Shown one piece after another: positions 1 through 8,111 of a stretch of 17,619 nt of DNA. The notes under the pieces were generated by a model. The model saw nothing but the letters and a program-made list of their open reading frames with translations. It was not told the DNA's origin and did no database searches. The stretch lies in the NCBI GenBank assembly GCA_034659855.1, contig JAYEIA010000023.1:1-17619 (forward strand). Reading direction: 5' to 3'. The translations under genes were made by a program, and so were the position numbers. This DNA comes from JAYEIA01 sp034659855 (lineage in GTDB: Bacteria; Bacteroidota; Bacteroidia; Bacteroidales; JAADGE01). The stretch's first letter is position 1. The number at the start of each line of letters is the position of its first letter.

Positions 1-300
1 CGCGCGAGCGGAGCTTTGGGGATTTTCTTATGATTAAACTACATGCCTTAATTGAAGTACTGATATAATGTCATTGTAAGCTGAGTGTTCTTTTTTACAT
101 CGTCATAAAATTACAGATTTTTTCATACGACGCACACGTTACAAACGTGCACGAGCGAAGGACATAAAAAAGAAACATAATTTGCAAAATGCTTGAAAGT
201 TATAATTTGAGATATGACGCACGCGTTACAAACGCGTGCGAGCGGAGGTTTTCTTATTATTTAGCAAAACGTTACAATTGAAATGTCGATATAATGTCGA
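1..300. repeat. Interspersed palindromic repeat, two full copies plus an edge copy
   Basis: Two full copies of a palindromic core lie near 131-160 and 218-247, and the right half of a third copy is at 1-13. The core reads GCACRCGTTACAAACG, then YGYGCGAGCGRAG. Copy 3 is a perfect 9-bp inverted repeat (219-227 with 231-239) around ACA; copy 2 keeps a 6-bp stem (135-140 with 144-149). Homology extends past the palindrome: copies 1 and 3 are each followed by TTTTCTTAT, then ATTGAA, then GATATAATGTC (near 62-72 and 290-300), giving a unit of about 85-90 bp in those copies. No coding frame is evident. It resembles REP/BIME-type chromosomal repeats. Copy spacing is irregular, so this is not a CRISPR array. 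Confidence 0.65.
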
Positions 301-312
301 TGCAAAACAAAA

Positions 313-340
313 CACTCACGGACAAGTCCGTAAGCGTTTT
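313..340. terminator. Bidirectional hairpin 3' of the phosphate transporter gene
   Basis: ACGGAC (318-323) and GTCCGT (326-331) form a 6-bp perfect stem with an AA loop. A T-rich run follows on either strand: AAGCGTTTTATT on plus, GAGTGTTTTGTTTT on minus. It lies about 65 bases beyond the stop codon of the minus-strand transporter gene, so it probably ends that transcript and insulates it from the repeat region. Confidence 0.5.
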
Positions 341-395
341 ATTATTTGATTTTCGAGATTTCTAAAAATTATTTCTCGGCAAACCAATGTAAAAT

Positions 396-2636
396 TTATG
401 CTTCTCCTTTATTATACTCAATTATAAAATCGCGATGTGATTTTACTAGATTCACCATAAACAGGGATGTATTTTTTGTCTCAGCCAAAATATTAAAAAA
501 CAACATACTGTTTCTTGTTCCGATATCTCCTTTCTTAATTTGTTTTACCTGAGCCTTATTTAAGCTCTTCGTAATTGAAAGCAATTCTTGTTGTTTTTTA
601 AAAATATCATCCAAAGAGCTATAATCTTTATCGGAAATGGCGTCAATTATCATTCGCGATAAGTCTGACTTAACGGCCTGAAGTTGATCAAAGCCCTCAT
701 ACATCTCTTTTTGCATTGGTTTATGCTGATTATCAACATGCTTAAAAGCCGGCTCCACGATATAATGAAGCGAGTGAGTAATCTCTCGTAAATAATCTAA
801 AACCTGAACATAGTATGGAGCTGTATCCACGGTGCCTTGTTCCAGTTGCTTTATCGTCGAAAAAATATTATCTTTCAACTCCTTTGCTCTGGCACCTATG
901 ACCGCTTCAACGCTCAACATTTTCTTCAATGCCTTTCTGTCATGATTAAATAATGCTTTCATGGCTTTTCGATAAATCTGTTCTTCTGAATTCAGGACAT
1001 TCACAACATTGTAACCGCAATTTGCAATGATTGTTTTTGGAGCTTTTTCTTTTTTCTTAGCTTCTCTCGCTTTCTTCTTCTCCTTTTTAGAAATCACAAA
1101 TTGACTTCTTACCACTGATATTCCGGCAATAATAAGTAATACCAATGCTGATGGAAGTCCGCCCCAGTTAACAATATTGGCAAAAATGAATGCCGCCGTA
1201 AAGGCCACTAATGCCGTAACAAACCAACCCGAAATAACCGTAACCACGCCACTTACTCTGTAAACAGCACTTTCTCGGCCCCATGCTTTATCGGCCAAAG
1301 AAGTTCCCATGGCCACCATAAAGGTAACATAGGTTGTAGATAAGGGCAACTTCAACGATGTTCCGATGGAGATCAAAATACCCGCCACCATTAAATTTAC
1401 CGAAGCTCTAATCAAATCAAACGATTGATCTTTTTCTTTAATTTCTTTTGACAAATCAAATTGTTTGGTAACTTTTTTTCTTGTACCCTCCGAAACATTG
1501 CGCTCATAAAACTTATTTATTTTTATGGTTAATCTGACTAAAGCTCTTGCCAAGGCATTGGATTCAAATCTCTCATCGCCGTGAGATTGACGACTCAAGT
1601 CCAAGGAAGTTTTTGTAACAGCTTTAGACTTTTTGGATATCCACAAGGTAACAACCATTATGGTTCCTGCTAAAAGCAAATACAAAATTCCGGTTGGTAC
1701 TTTCTTGCTCAAAGCCGACATCATAAATGCGTCGGGCTCAACTCCTGAAGAAACCCAAGCCTTAAATGACGAAATCCCGGCCAAAGGCACTCCGATAAAG
1801 TTAACCAAATCGTTGCCGGCAAAAGCCATAGCGAGAGCAAATGTTCCGACAAGTACTATAATTTTAAGAATATTAACTTTCAGTAAAAATTGTAAACCCG
1901 AAAGAATAAGGCTCCAAGCGACAAAACTGGCTCCTACTATGGTCCATGTATTTGATGTTACCCAAGTATATATATCAGTACCCTTTCCGGCAAAGGTAGA
2001 TCCCTTTAAGCCCTTTATCAGAATGAAATATGTAATTGCTGTAATGGCAAATCCGCCCCAAACAGCACCATATTTTTTATACGTTTCTTTATAATTAAAT
2101 GAAAACAATAAGCGAGAAAGATATTGAGTCAGAGCTCCCAATGAAAATGCTACAACAACCGAAAGTAAAATACCTCCGATTATTGCAAGAGCCTTTGAAG
2201 TATTAATGTATTTGCCCAAATGATCCAAACTTTCTCCATTTTGGTTCATAACTATAATACCTATGGCAACGGCAGCTCCCAACAACTCAAAAACTATGGA
2301 AACGGTGGTTGATGTGGGCAAGCCCAAGCTGTTGAACATATCCAAAAGAATAACATCTGTCAGCATGACCGCCAAAAAGATTATCATAATTTTGTCAAAA
2401 GAAAACAGCTCCGGATGAAAAATTCCTTTACGAGCAACTTCCATCATGCCACTGGAAAAAGTTGCCCCAAAAAGCACACCCAAACTGGCAATTATCATAA
2501 TTACTCTAAAAGAAGCGGCCTTAGACCCAATGGCTGAGACCAGAAAATTCACTGCATCATTACTTACTCCTACAACTAAGTCGACTATAGCCAGCAAGAC
2601 TAAAATCCCGACCATTACAATAAAAATAGTTTCCAT
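396..2636 (-). CDS. PiT-family inorganic phosphate transporter with fused C-terminal PhoU-like domain
   Basis: Inner-membrane low-affinity phosphate permease of the PiT family (746 aa). The two signature repeats are present: GVSNDAVNFL at residues 23-32 and AGNDLVNFIGVPLAG at 273-287, each with an (L)PxSTT motif (GLPTSTT near 105-111, LPLSTTY near 430-436). Hydrophobic segments run from 5 to about 510. A Lys/Glu-rich linker (about 515-535) leads to a soluble helical tail (about 545-746) like PhoU/DUF47, which normally tunes phosphate uptake or signalling as a separate protein. The fusion and length fit PiT proteins known from Bacteroidales. The ATG start sits directly before the first membrane helix. 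The gene is divergent from a PhoR/PhoB-like pair, suggesting phosphate-responsive control; I saw no convincing Pho box. The family call is firm; phosphate as substrate rests on homology. Confidence 0.93.
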   Translation of the reverse strand: METIFIVMVGILVLLAIVDLVVGVSNDAVNFLVSAIGSKAASFRVIMIIASLGVLFGATFSSGMMEVARKGIFHPELFSFDKIMIIFLAVMLTDVILLDMFNSLGLPTSTTVSIVFELLGAAVAIGIIVMNQNGESLDHLGKYINTSKALAIIGGILLSVVVAFSLGALTQYLSRLLFSFNYKETYKKYGAVWGGFAITAITYFILIKGLKGSTFAGKGTDIYTWVTSNTWTIVGASFVAWSLILSGLQFLLKVNILKIIVLVGTFALAMAFAGNDLVNFIGVPLAGISSFKAWVSSGVEPDAFMMSALSKKVPTGILYLLLAGTIMVVTLWISKKSKAVTKTSLDLSRQSHGDERFESNALARALVRLTIKINKFYERNVSEGTRKKVTKQFDLSKEIKEKDQSFDLIRASVNLMVAGILISIGTSLKLPLSTTYVTFMVAMGTSLADKAWGRESAVYRVSGVVTVISGWFVTALVAFTAAFIFANIVNWGGLPSALVLLIIAGISVVRSQFVISKKEKKKAREAKKKEKAPKTIIANCGYNVVNVLNSEEQIYRKAMKALFNHDRKALKKMLSVEAVIGARAKELKDNIFSTIKQLEQGTVDTAPYYVQVLDYLREITHSLHYIVEPAFKHVDNQHKPMQKEMYEGFDQLQAVKSDLSRMIIDAISDKDYSSLDDIFKKQQELLSITKSLNKAQVKQIKKGDIGTRNSMLFFNILAETKNTSLFMVNLVKSHRDFIIEYNKGEA

Positions 2637-2673
2637 AAAAATAATATATTTTAAAATTTATATGTTTCGGCAA

Positions 2674-2681
2674 CAAAAATA
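2674..2681 (-). promoter_or_regulatory. Possible -7 element of the phosphate transporter promoter
   Basis: On the minus strand this reads TATTTTTG, matching the Bacteroidota -7 consensus TAnnTTTG, about 38 bases before the ATG. No matching -33 element (TTG or TTTC) is present 19-20 bases upstream, so support is weak. An upstream activator could compensate for the missing -33. Confidence 0.3.
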
Positions 2682-3189
2682 ACAGCAGAATTAGATTTTG
2701 TCCGTTGCCCGATGTTAAATTTATGTTAATATTCAATTCTGTAATTATTTTTGAGCTAAATTTCTCCGAACTATACTTTAAATGATTTAATTATTTAATG
2801 ATATAATGAGACAATATTTTGAGTCCGATATAAAAAGTATGTCTATTTTAGAAAATAAGTGATGTAATTAATTAACAGAGTTTTAAAAATTATTTTACTA
2901 TTAGCTTAGAACTTTTATTTCTAGTACTTTAACTTTACAAACTTTCAACTTGTAACTTTTTAAACTACACTCATTACTCTCTGAACGGCTAATTTAATAT
3001 TAATTTAACATACATAAATCCAATTGGGCAAAAAAAATAATAATTTTGTAAAAATTTTATCCTGTTTTATTATTATATTGAGCCAAGTTGTTGTTTTGTA
3101 TGCCATTGTGTTCAGTTGCCGAAAAAAAACGCTTAATAAATATCCGAAACAAATTGGGTTTGCAGTCCGGTATTATGTCGGAATTCAAG

Positions 3190-3220
3190 TTTCATTCTAT
3201 CAAATAAATCTTTACATTTG
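3190..3220 (+). promoter_or_regulatory. Bacteroidota-type promoter of the histidine kinase operon
   Basis: TACATTTG (3213-3220) matches the -7 consensus TAnnTTTG exactly. TTTC (3190-3193) sits 19 bases upstream, at the -33 position. Predicted transcription would start near 3227, giving a leader of about 45 bases before the kinase ATG at 3273. Confidence 0.55.
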
Positions 3221-3272
3221 TACTGTAATCAATTGTCGTGTTTTTTTAATATGAACCCGAAAATACAAAAAG

Positions 3273-4214
3273 ATGAAAAAAAATACACTCTTCATATTCT
3301 TAAGCTATATTATTATTCTGACAACAATTTTTCTGTCCGTTGTATTTGCTGATACAGCCGTATTAAATCAACTCAAACAAAGCCCTGTTCCTCTTACTAT
3401 ATCAATAATTTCAATTATTTCTATTCTATCATATTTACTCTTTATCATCTTTTCCCATGACTATAAAAAAAGAAATAAATATGCACAAAAAGAAAAAGAA
3501 ATTGCCGGACTGAAAGCCAACGAAAAATACAGAAAAGAATTTTTGGGCAATGTGTCACACGAACTAAAAACACCGCTGTTTAATATTCAGGGTTATGTAT
3601 CTACACTCTTGGAAGAAGACATTGAAGATAAAAGAATCTTGACTAAGTTTCTCAACAGAGCCGACAAAAATATATCACGATTAATTTCTGTTGTTAATGA
3701 TTTGGAAACCATTTCACAGCTTGAATCCGGAAAACTCAAAATGGAAAAATCTGAATTTAACCTTACAGAACTTATAGCAGAAGCTCTGGATATGCATGAG
3801 TCCGAAGCCCTTAAAAAGCTCACGCATCTTGAATTTCCCCAAAAAGGTGAAGAAATTTTTGTAAAGGCCGACAGAAATAGGATACTTACTGTACTGTCAA
3901 ACCTCATTTCAAATGCCATACATTACGGTAAAAAAGGAGGTATAGCGAAAATATTCATAAAGCAAGAGCAGCATGAAGTTTGGGTCTATGTTTTTGATGA
4001 CGGTATTGGAATTCCCAAAAAAGATAAAGCCAGAGTTTTTGAGCGTTTTTACAGAGTCGATAAAAGCAGATCAAAAGAGTCCGGAGGAACCGGATTGGGG
4101 CTTTCAATTGTCAAACACATTATAGATAATCATAACCGGAAAATAAAACTAAGCAGTGAAAAAGGAGAAGGCTCTAAGTTCTATTTTAGTCTGGAAAGTG
4201 TAGATAATCAGTAA
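3273..4214 (+). CDS. PhoR-like membrane sensor histidine kinase
   Basis: Sensor kinase of a two-component system (313 aa), anchored in the inner membrane by two helices (about 5-25 and 40-60) with only a short loop between them, so it has no sizeable external sensor domain. The HisKA domain holds the phospho-acceptor in the motif SHELKTPL (His96). The HATPase_c domain has the N box (LSNLISNAIHY, Asn210 and Asn214), G1 box DDGIGI (242-247), F box FERFYR (256-261) and G2 box GGTGLGLSIV (271-280), so it should be active. The response-regulator gene starts 18 bases downstream. The overall type and the neighbouring phosphate transporter suggest a PhoR-like role; lack of a sensor domain means the signal may come through a partner protein. 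The kinase call is certain, the phosphate role is inference. Confidence 0.93.
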   Translation: MKKNTLFIFLSYIIILTTIFLSVVFADTAVLNQLKQSPVPLTISIISIISILSYLLFIIFSHDYKKRNKYAQKEKEIAGLKANEKYRKEFLGNVSHELKTPLFNIQGYVSTLLEEDIEDKRILTKFLNRADKNISRLISVVNDLETISQLESGKLKMEKSEFNLTELIAEALDMHESEALKKLTHLEFPQKGEEIFVKADRNRILTVLSNLISNAIHYGKKGGIAKIFIKQEQHEVWVYVFDDGIGIPKKDKARVFERFYRVDKSRSKESGGTGLGLSIVKHIIDNHNRKIKLSSEKGEGSKFYFSLESVDNQ

Positions 4215-4232
4215 GTTTATAATTATTGAAAA

Positions 4233-4916
4233 ATGAGCAAAAAAATACTATTGGTTGATGACGACCCGGACATATTAGAGTTTCTGAGTTTCAATTTATC
4301 TCAAAAAGGATACGACGTTTTAACGGCCGTCAATGGAAATCAAGGCTATGAAAAAGCACTGAAATCTAAGCCGGATCTCATAATTTTGGATGTTATGATG
4401 CCCGAGTCCGGCGGAATAGAAACGTGCAAAAAACTTCGTAATCATAAGGACACACAATCTACTCTAGTTATTTTTCTGACTGCAAGGGGTGAAGATTATT
4501 CGCAAATAGCAGGATTTGATGCCGGTGCCGATGACTATATTACAAAACCTCTGAAGCCAAATGTTTTTTTGAGCCGTATTGCGGCATTACTTAAAAGAGG
4601 TAAACCGGATGTCTTGGAACAACCCAAAAAAATAAAAATCGGAAAACTCATTATTGATCTGCACAAATATCAAGTACTCTTCAACGGCAAAGAAATCAAT
4701 CTTCCCGGAAAAGAGTTCAAGCTATTAGTATTACTGGCTTCTGAAATCGATAAAGTATTTACCCGAGAAGAAATATACGATAAAATCTGGGGAAACAAAG
4801 TGATTGTCGGAGACAGAACAATTGACGTATACATCAGAAAGCTGCGAACAAAAATAAGTCCGGAAAACATTGTAACCGTTAAGGGTGTCGGATACAAATA
4901 TGTAGCCTTCGATTAA
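4233..4916 (+). CDS. PhoB/OmpR-family response regulator
   Basis: DNA-binding response regulator (227 aa), partner of the kinase just upstream and probably cotranscribed with it. The receiver domain (1-120) has the acidic pair Asp10/Asp11, phospho-acceptor Asp53 (in LDVMMP), Thr83 and Lys105 (in TKP), all intact. A winged-helix transcriptional regulatory domain follows (about 133-226) with the recognition region RTIDVYIRKLRTKI at 195-208, typical of OmpR/PhoB. It should bind direct repeats upstream of target genes; the divergent phosphate transporter is the obvious candidate, but I could not identify a binding site. A PhoB-like role is inference; a generic OmpR-type regulator is the alternative. 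Confidence 0.93.
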   Translation: MSKKILLVDDDPDILEFLSFNLSQKGYDVLTAVNGNQGYEKALKSKPDLIILDVMMPESGGIETCKKLRNHKDTQSTLVIFLTARGEDYSQIAGFDAGADDYITKPLKPNVFLSRIAALLKRGKPDVLEQPKKIKIGKLIIDLHKYQVLFNGKEINLPGKEFKLLVLLASEIDKVFTREEIYDKIWGNKVIVGDRTIDVYIRKLRTKISPENIVTVKGVGYKYVAFD

Positions 4917-5070
4917 CACCTGATCTAAGCCAATGCTGTTGAATTAATATTATGAATATGCAAAACTAAAAGCCACCGTATTTTGAAGTACTCGTATAAA
5001 TAGTGGGCTTTAGGATTTCAGCCATAGTCCGGCATTAGGAATTGTAAAAAATAACTACTCCGGTTTCGTC

Positions 5071-5160
5071 ATTAGTTTTCTTTTTTAATGCCTCAAAAAA
5101 AAGTCTGAAATAGCCTGCTATTACTGACTTTTTTTGAATTCTAAAAAGAAAACCTAATTT
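5071..5160. terminator. Extended hairpin / bidirectional terminator after the two-component operon
   Basis: The core is A-tract-GTC (to 5105) pairing with GAC-T-tract (from 5126), enclosing AATAG/CTATT (5109-5113 with 5118-5122) and a CCTG loop. This gives a stem over 5096-5135 with two single mismatches. An outer arm adds ATTAGTTTTCTTTTTTA (5071-5087) against the complement of the segment at 5141-5159, with two one-base bulges. The flanking A and T tracts make the core a plausible intrinsic terminator on both strands. The outer arm makes it much longer than needed. A weaker hairpin lies at 4969-5011. Confidence 0.6.
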
Positions 5161-5195
5161 AGCAAATGAAACATTTATTACTTACAATTCCTTAG

Positions 5196-5227
5196 TTTCA
5201 CTTCTTTACAAAATTATCTTATATTTG
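5196..5227 (+). promoter_or_regulatory. Promoter of the AI-2E / recX / BASS operon
   Basis: TATATTTG (5220-5227) matches TAnnTTTG, with TTTC (5196-5199) 20 bases upstream. Transcription would start near 5234, about 20 bases before the first ATG of the operon. The arrangement matches the kinase promoter at 3190-3220. Confidence 0.55.
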
Positions 5228-5253
5228 TTTCTTATACCAAATGCAATTAGGTG

Positions 5254-6381
5254 ATGAATAAAATAAGTTTCAATTTACAAGATATTTTCTTCTTTTTAAT
5301 TCTTACGCTCTTGTCTATTGGCTTTTACAATGTCATAGAGCCGTTGTTGGCCGATCTTTTGTTGACAGTAATTTTAGTCATTCTTTTTTACAGACCTTAC
5401 CGTTTTTTTTTAAGAAAATTTAAAAACAAAAGACATCTTGCTGCCGGTATAACCCTGATTTTTATTGTTCTTATAATAATAATACCTCTGTTTTTTGTGG
5501 GGTATATGTTAACTCAAGAAGTTACCGACAACTACCGGCTGATGAAACAAGAGTGGCCTCAACTGCAAGAAAAATTTTCTGAAGAAAACATACAAGCTTT
5601 TGCAAACAGCTACCCTATTCCGGAAAGTTTTGTCGAAAAAATTGATTTTAAAAATCTTGGTAATGAATTTAATAATATTATGGGTACGGTGGGAAAGTAC
5701 AGTGTAGAACTCATTCAGCAAACATTTACCGGGATAACGATGATGATAATTCATGTTTTTGTTATTCTTTTTCTGAGTTATTTTATGCTTGCCGACGGAA
5801 AAAAACTACTCAAGAGAGTTCAATTTCTGATACCACTCGCCGACGATGATGAAAATGAACTGCTCGCAAATATCAAACGAGTAACCGATGCCGTAGTTAT
5901 TAATACTTTTATGCTTGGTGCTTTGGAAGGAATATACGGGGGAATCCTCTTTGCCGTACTTGATATACCCTCGCCCTTTTTCTGGGGTTTCGTTATGACC
6001 ATTCTTTCGGTAATACCCATGGTAGGAACAAATTCCATTATGGCACCGATGGGAATTATTCAACTATTGCTCGGCAACTATACCGAAGGTACCATTATTT
6101 TAGTTTTAGGGAGCGGTCTTGTATTAATCAATCAAAATATTATTCGTCCGAGATTGGACGGAAACAAAAGCGGAATGCACACCGCCATCGTCTTTTTGGG
6201 AATTCTCGGCGGTTTGATGTGGATGGGAATTATCGGTTTTCTGGTCGGACCGCTTATCACCGGTTTATTTGTAACCATCTGGAACCAATTCGGAAAAAAA
6301 TATAAAACAAAACTCGAAGCATATAATAAGGGAGATTCAGAAACGAATGCAAGTACCGAACAAATAAATACAACCGAATAA
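5254..6381 (+). CDS. AI-2E family transporter (PerM/YdiK-like membrane protein)
   Basis: Polytopic inner-membrane protein of the AI-2E transporter family (375 aa from the ATG). Hydrophobic segments lie at about 9-46, 63-87 and 159-179, with several more between 215 and 345. A soluble region at about 88-158 separates the first and second halves, as is usual for the family. The conserved C-terminal signature is clear: INQNIIRPRLDGNKSGMH (293-310) followed by GILGGL and GFLVGPLITGLF. The family was named for a quorum-signal exporter, but members also include Na+/H+ antiporters and proteins of unknown cargo, so the substrate cannot be named. A GTG three bases upstream (5251) is an equally open start; I prefer the ATG. 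It is the first gene of a three-gene operon, with recX 13 bases downstream. Confidence 0.88.
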   Translation: MNKISFNLQDIFFFLILTLLSIGFYNVIEPLLADLLLTVILVILFYRPYRFFLRKFKNKRHLAAGITLIFIVLIIIIPLFFVGYMLTQEVTDNYRLMKQEWPQLQEKFSEENIQAFANSYPIPESFVEKIDFKNLGNEFNNIMGTVGKYSVELIQQTFTGITMMIIHVFVILFLSYFMLADGKKLLKRVQFLIPLADDDENELLANIKRVTDAVVINTFMLGALEGIYGGILFAVLDIPSPFFWGFVMTILSVIPMVGTNSIMAPMGIIQLLLGNYTEGTIILVLGSGLVLINQNIIRPRLDGNKSGMHTAIVFLGILGGLMWMGIIGFLVGPLITGLFVTIWNQFGKKYKTKLEAYNKGDSETNASTEQINTTE

Positions 6382-6394
6382 ATAATCAGTTGAC

Positions 6395-6880
6395 GTGAAA
6401 ACCAAAGGTTCAAAAATAATATCAAAAGAAAAAGCTCTGGCCAAAGCTGCAAACAGCTGTGCTCGGAGAGAGCTCTGTCGTTTTGATATTAGAAAAAAAC
6501 TATCCGATTGGGGGGTTGAACAAGCTGTCAGTGAAGAAATTATTACAATTCTTCTCTCTGAAAATTATATCAATGAGGAGCGTTATACGGAGTACTATAT
6601 TAAAGATAAATTCGGTATCAATAAATGGGGTAAAATAAAAATTAAACATATGCTCAGGCAAAAACAAATTTCTGAGCAAATTATTGACAAAAAACTCAAA
6701 AAAATAAATGATGTAGAGTACAAAACTGTTTGTTCCCGGCTAATTACAAAAAAACTAAAAGTAACCCAAGAAACAAACCCATACAAATTGAAACAAAAAA
6801 TCTTCCGATACATGGCAGGAAGAGGATTTGAGCAAAGAATTGTAACCCAACTATACAATAATACGACAAAAAATGCATGA
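6395..6880 (+). CDS. recX: RecX-family regulator of RecA
   Basis: Small helical protein (161 aa) of the RecX family, which binds RecA filaments and limits recombination and SOS activity in the cytosol. The family pattern is visible: ALAKAANSCARRELCRFDIRKKL-type first repeat (14-36), then SENYINEERYTEYYIKDK (55-72) and NKWGKIKIKHMLRQKQIS (76-93), the form typical of Bacteroidota RecX. The start is GTG; no in-frame ATG precedes the conserved region. Its stop overlaps the start of the next gene by 8 bases, implying translational coupling. recA itself is not in the window, so pairing with a transporter operon is probably just shared transcription. Confidence 0.85.
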   Translation: MKTKGSKIISKEKALAKAANSCARRELCRFDIRKKLSDWGVEQAVSEEIITILLSENYINEERYTEYYIKDKFGINKWGKIKIKHMLRQKQISEQIIDKKLKKINDVEYKTVCSRLITKKLKVTQETNPYKLKQKIFRYMAGRGFEQRIVTQLYNNTTKNA

Positions 6881-7832
6881 AACTTTTAATGAATTATTAC
6901 TGGAGCTTGACGGGGTTAAATTAAATTTTAACCAAGAGAGTTTGCTGGCACTTAACATCAGCATCGCTTTTATTATGTTTGGAATTGCTTTGGGTATAAA
7001 GCGAAAAAATTTTAGCGGCATAATGAAGAATCCCAAATCCATACTCACCGGCATTGTCGCTCAATTCTTGCTGCTTCCCGGCTTAACGTTCTTGATTATC
7101 TACTTTGCCAACCTGCCCGTTTCTGTTTCATTGGGAATGTTGTTGGTTGCCTCTTGTCCGGGCGGAAATGTATCAAACTTTATCACCTCCCTGTCCAAGG
7201 GAAACGTAGCCCTTTCGGTGAGTCTGACAGCCATTTCCGATTTATTATCCATGCTGATGACCCCATTAAACTTTACCTTCTGGGGAAACCTGTACATTGG
7301 CAGCCTCCCATTGGCAAACCCCATAGTCATTCCTTTTCTCGATGTTATGGAAACCATACTGATACTGATGGGAATTCCTTTAACCATAGGCATACTTTTT
7401 GCTCAAAAATTTCCGAAAACCACCGACAAAATATTTAACCCGATAAAAACACTTTCCATCTTTATTTTTATCGGCTTTGTAGTTTTTGCTATAAAAGCCA
7501 ATGCTGACTATTTTTTCAACTATTGGTACATCTTACTCCCCATTGTATTGTTGCACAACCTTTTGGCCCTATTGATGGGAAACTTAAGCTCAAGGCTGAT
7601 GAAACTGCCAAAAAAAGATTTAAAAACCATAACCATAGAAACCGGCATTCAAAATTCCGGTTTGGCCTTAGTCCTTATTTTTAACCAACAAATTTTACCC
7701 GACGGCATGGGGGGGGTAGCAGCCATTGCAGCCATGTGGGGAATTTGGCATATTGTATCCGGATTAGGTTTGGGCTTCTTCTGGTCCAACAGATACGCTC
7801 GAGTGTATTCGGGTATCAGAAGTAAGCTATAG
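6873..7832 (+). CDS. Bile acid:sodium symporter (BASS) family transporter
   Basis: Inner-membrane Na+-coupled organic anion transporter of the BASS/ASBT type (319 aa, about ten helices). Two family hallmarks are intact: CPGGNVSN at 95-102 and ETGIQNSG at 256-263. In ASBT homologues of known structure these crossover segments supply sodium ligands, including the Glu and Gln of ExxxQ (here Glu256 and Gln260). The 319 aa length is standard. Bacterial members carry varied substrates such as pantoate, keto acids and sulfonates, so naming bile acids as the cargo would be unsafe. The ATG overlaps the recX stop by 8 bases. Downstream there is only a weak 5-bp hairpin (7863-7877) without a T tract. 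Confidence 0.88.
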   Translation: MHETFNELLLELDGVKLNFNQESLLALNISIAFIMFGIALGIKRKNFSGIMKNPKSILTGIVAQFLLLPGLTFLIIYFANLPVSVSLGMLLVASCPGGNVSNFITSLSKGNVALSVSLTAISDLLSMLMTPLNFTFWGNLYIGSLPLANPIVIPFLDVMETILILMGIPLTIGILFAQKFPKTTDKIFNPIKTLSIFIFIGFVVFAIKANADYFFNYWYILLPIVLLHNLLALLMGNLSSRLMKLPKKDLKTITIETGIQNSGLALVLIFNQQILPDGMGGVAAIAAMWGIWHIVSGLGLGFFWSNRYARVYSGIRSKL

Positions 7833-7902
7833 TTTACATTTGTAACTTTGATAATTACTGTTGCCTCATAGAGAGGCTCTATATAGTTGTTACAAGCATT
7901 TT

Positions 7903-8044
7903 GATATGAACAATGCCTGCGTCATTGTTCATATCGGGTCGGATTTTTCTTGTGAAATGAGACAATGCCTCCGGCACAGTCTCATATCATTGGATTTTAT
8001 CCAATGACCCCTACGGATTCACAAGAAAAACCCGACCCGATATG
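7903..8044. repeat. Nested palindromic element (hairpin plus three-way junction)
   Basis: Hairpin A: 7903-7915 pairs perfectly with 7923-7935 (13 bp, loop CCTGCGT). Outer stem: 7930-7956 pairs with 8018-8044 (27 bp, one A-C mismatch at 7943/8031). It encloses hairpin B, ATGAGAC (7957-7963) with GTCTCAT (7979-7985), capped by TGCC/GGCA, and hairpin C, CATTGGAT (7988-7995) with ATCCAATG (7999-8006). Hairpins A and B share the words ACAATGCCT and TCAT, so they look like diverged copies. GATATG occurs as a direct repeat at both ends (7903, 8039). Hairpin A and the outer stem compete for 7930-7935. No coding frame is apparent. It could be a REP-like or MITE-like element, or a structured RNA. Confidence 0.75.
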
Positions 8045-8111
8045 CTCAATTACAAAAAATGACAACAAACAGTGAAATATTAAAATTATAAATCTTTAAA
8101 ACCGGAAAATT

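Larger units (their letters stand above)
2637..3272. other. Long AT-rich divergent intergenic region
   Basis: About 636 bases separate the divergent transporter and kinase genes. It is very AT-rich. It holds one promoter candidate for each flanking gene and a low-complexity stretch of repeated ACTTT words (about 2925-2960). A 76-codon frame at 3024-3254 would need a TTG start, has no recognisable domain and overlaps the kinase promoter, so I do not call it a gene. I see no RNA gene or strong hairpin. Confidence 0.55.

Noticed and set aside
131..247. Possible CRISPR array
   Set aside because: Only two full copies and one edge copy, with irregular spacing; the copies are palindromes with diverged arms and related flanks, and no cas genes are present.
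3024..3254. 76-codon frame before the histidine kinase
   Set aside because: It needs a TTG start, has no recognisable domain, is made of low-complexity AT-rich sequence and covers the kinase promoter.
2637..3272. Pho box in the transporter/kinase intergenic region
   Set aside because: No paired TGTCA-like direct repeats with 11-base spacing could be found on either strand.
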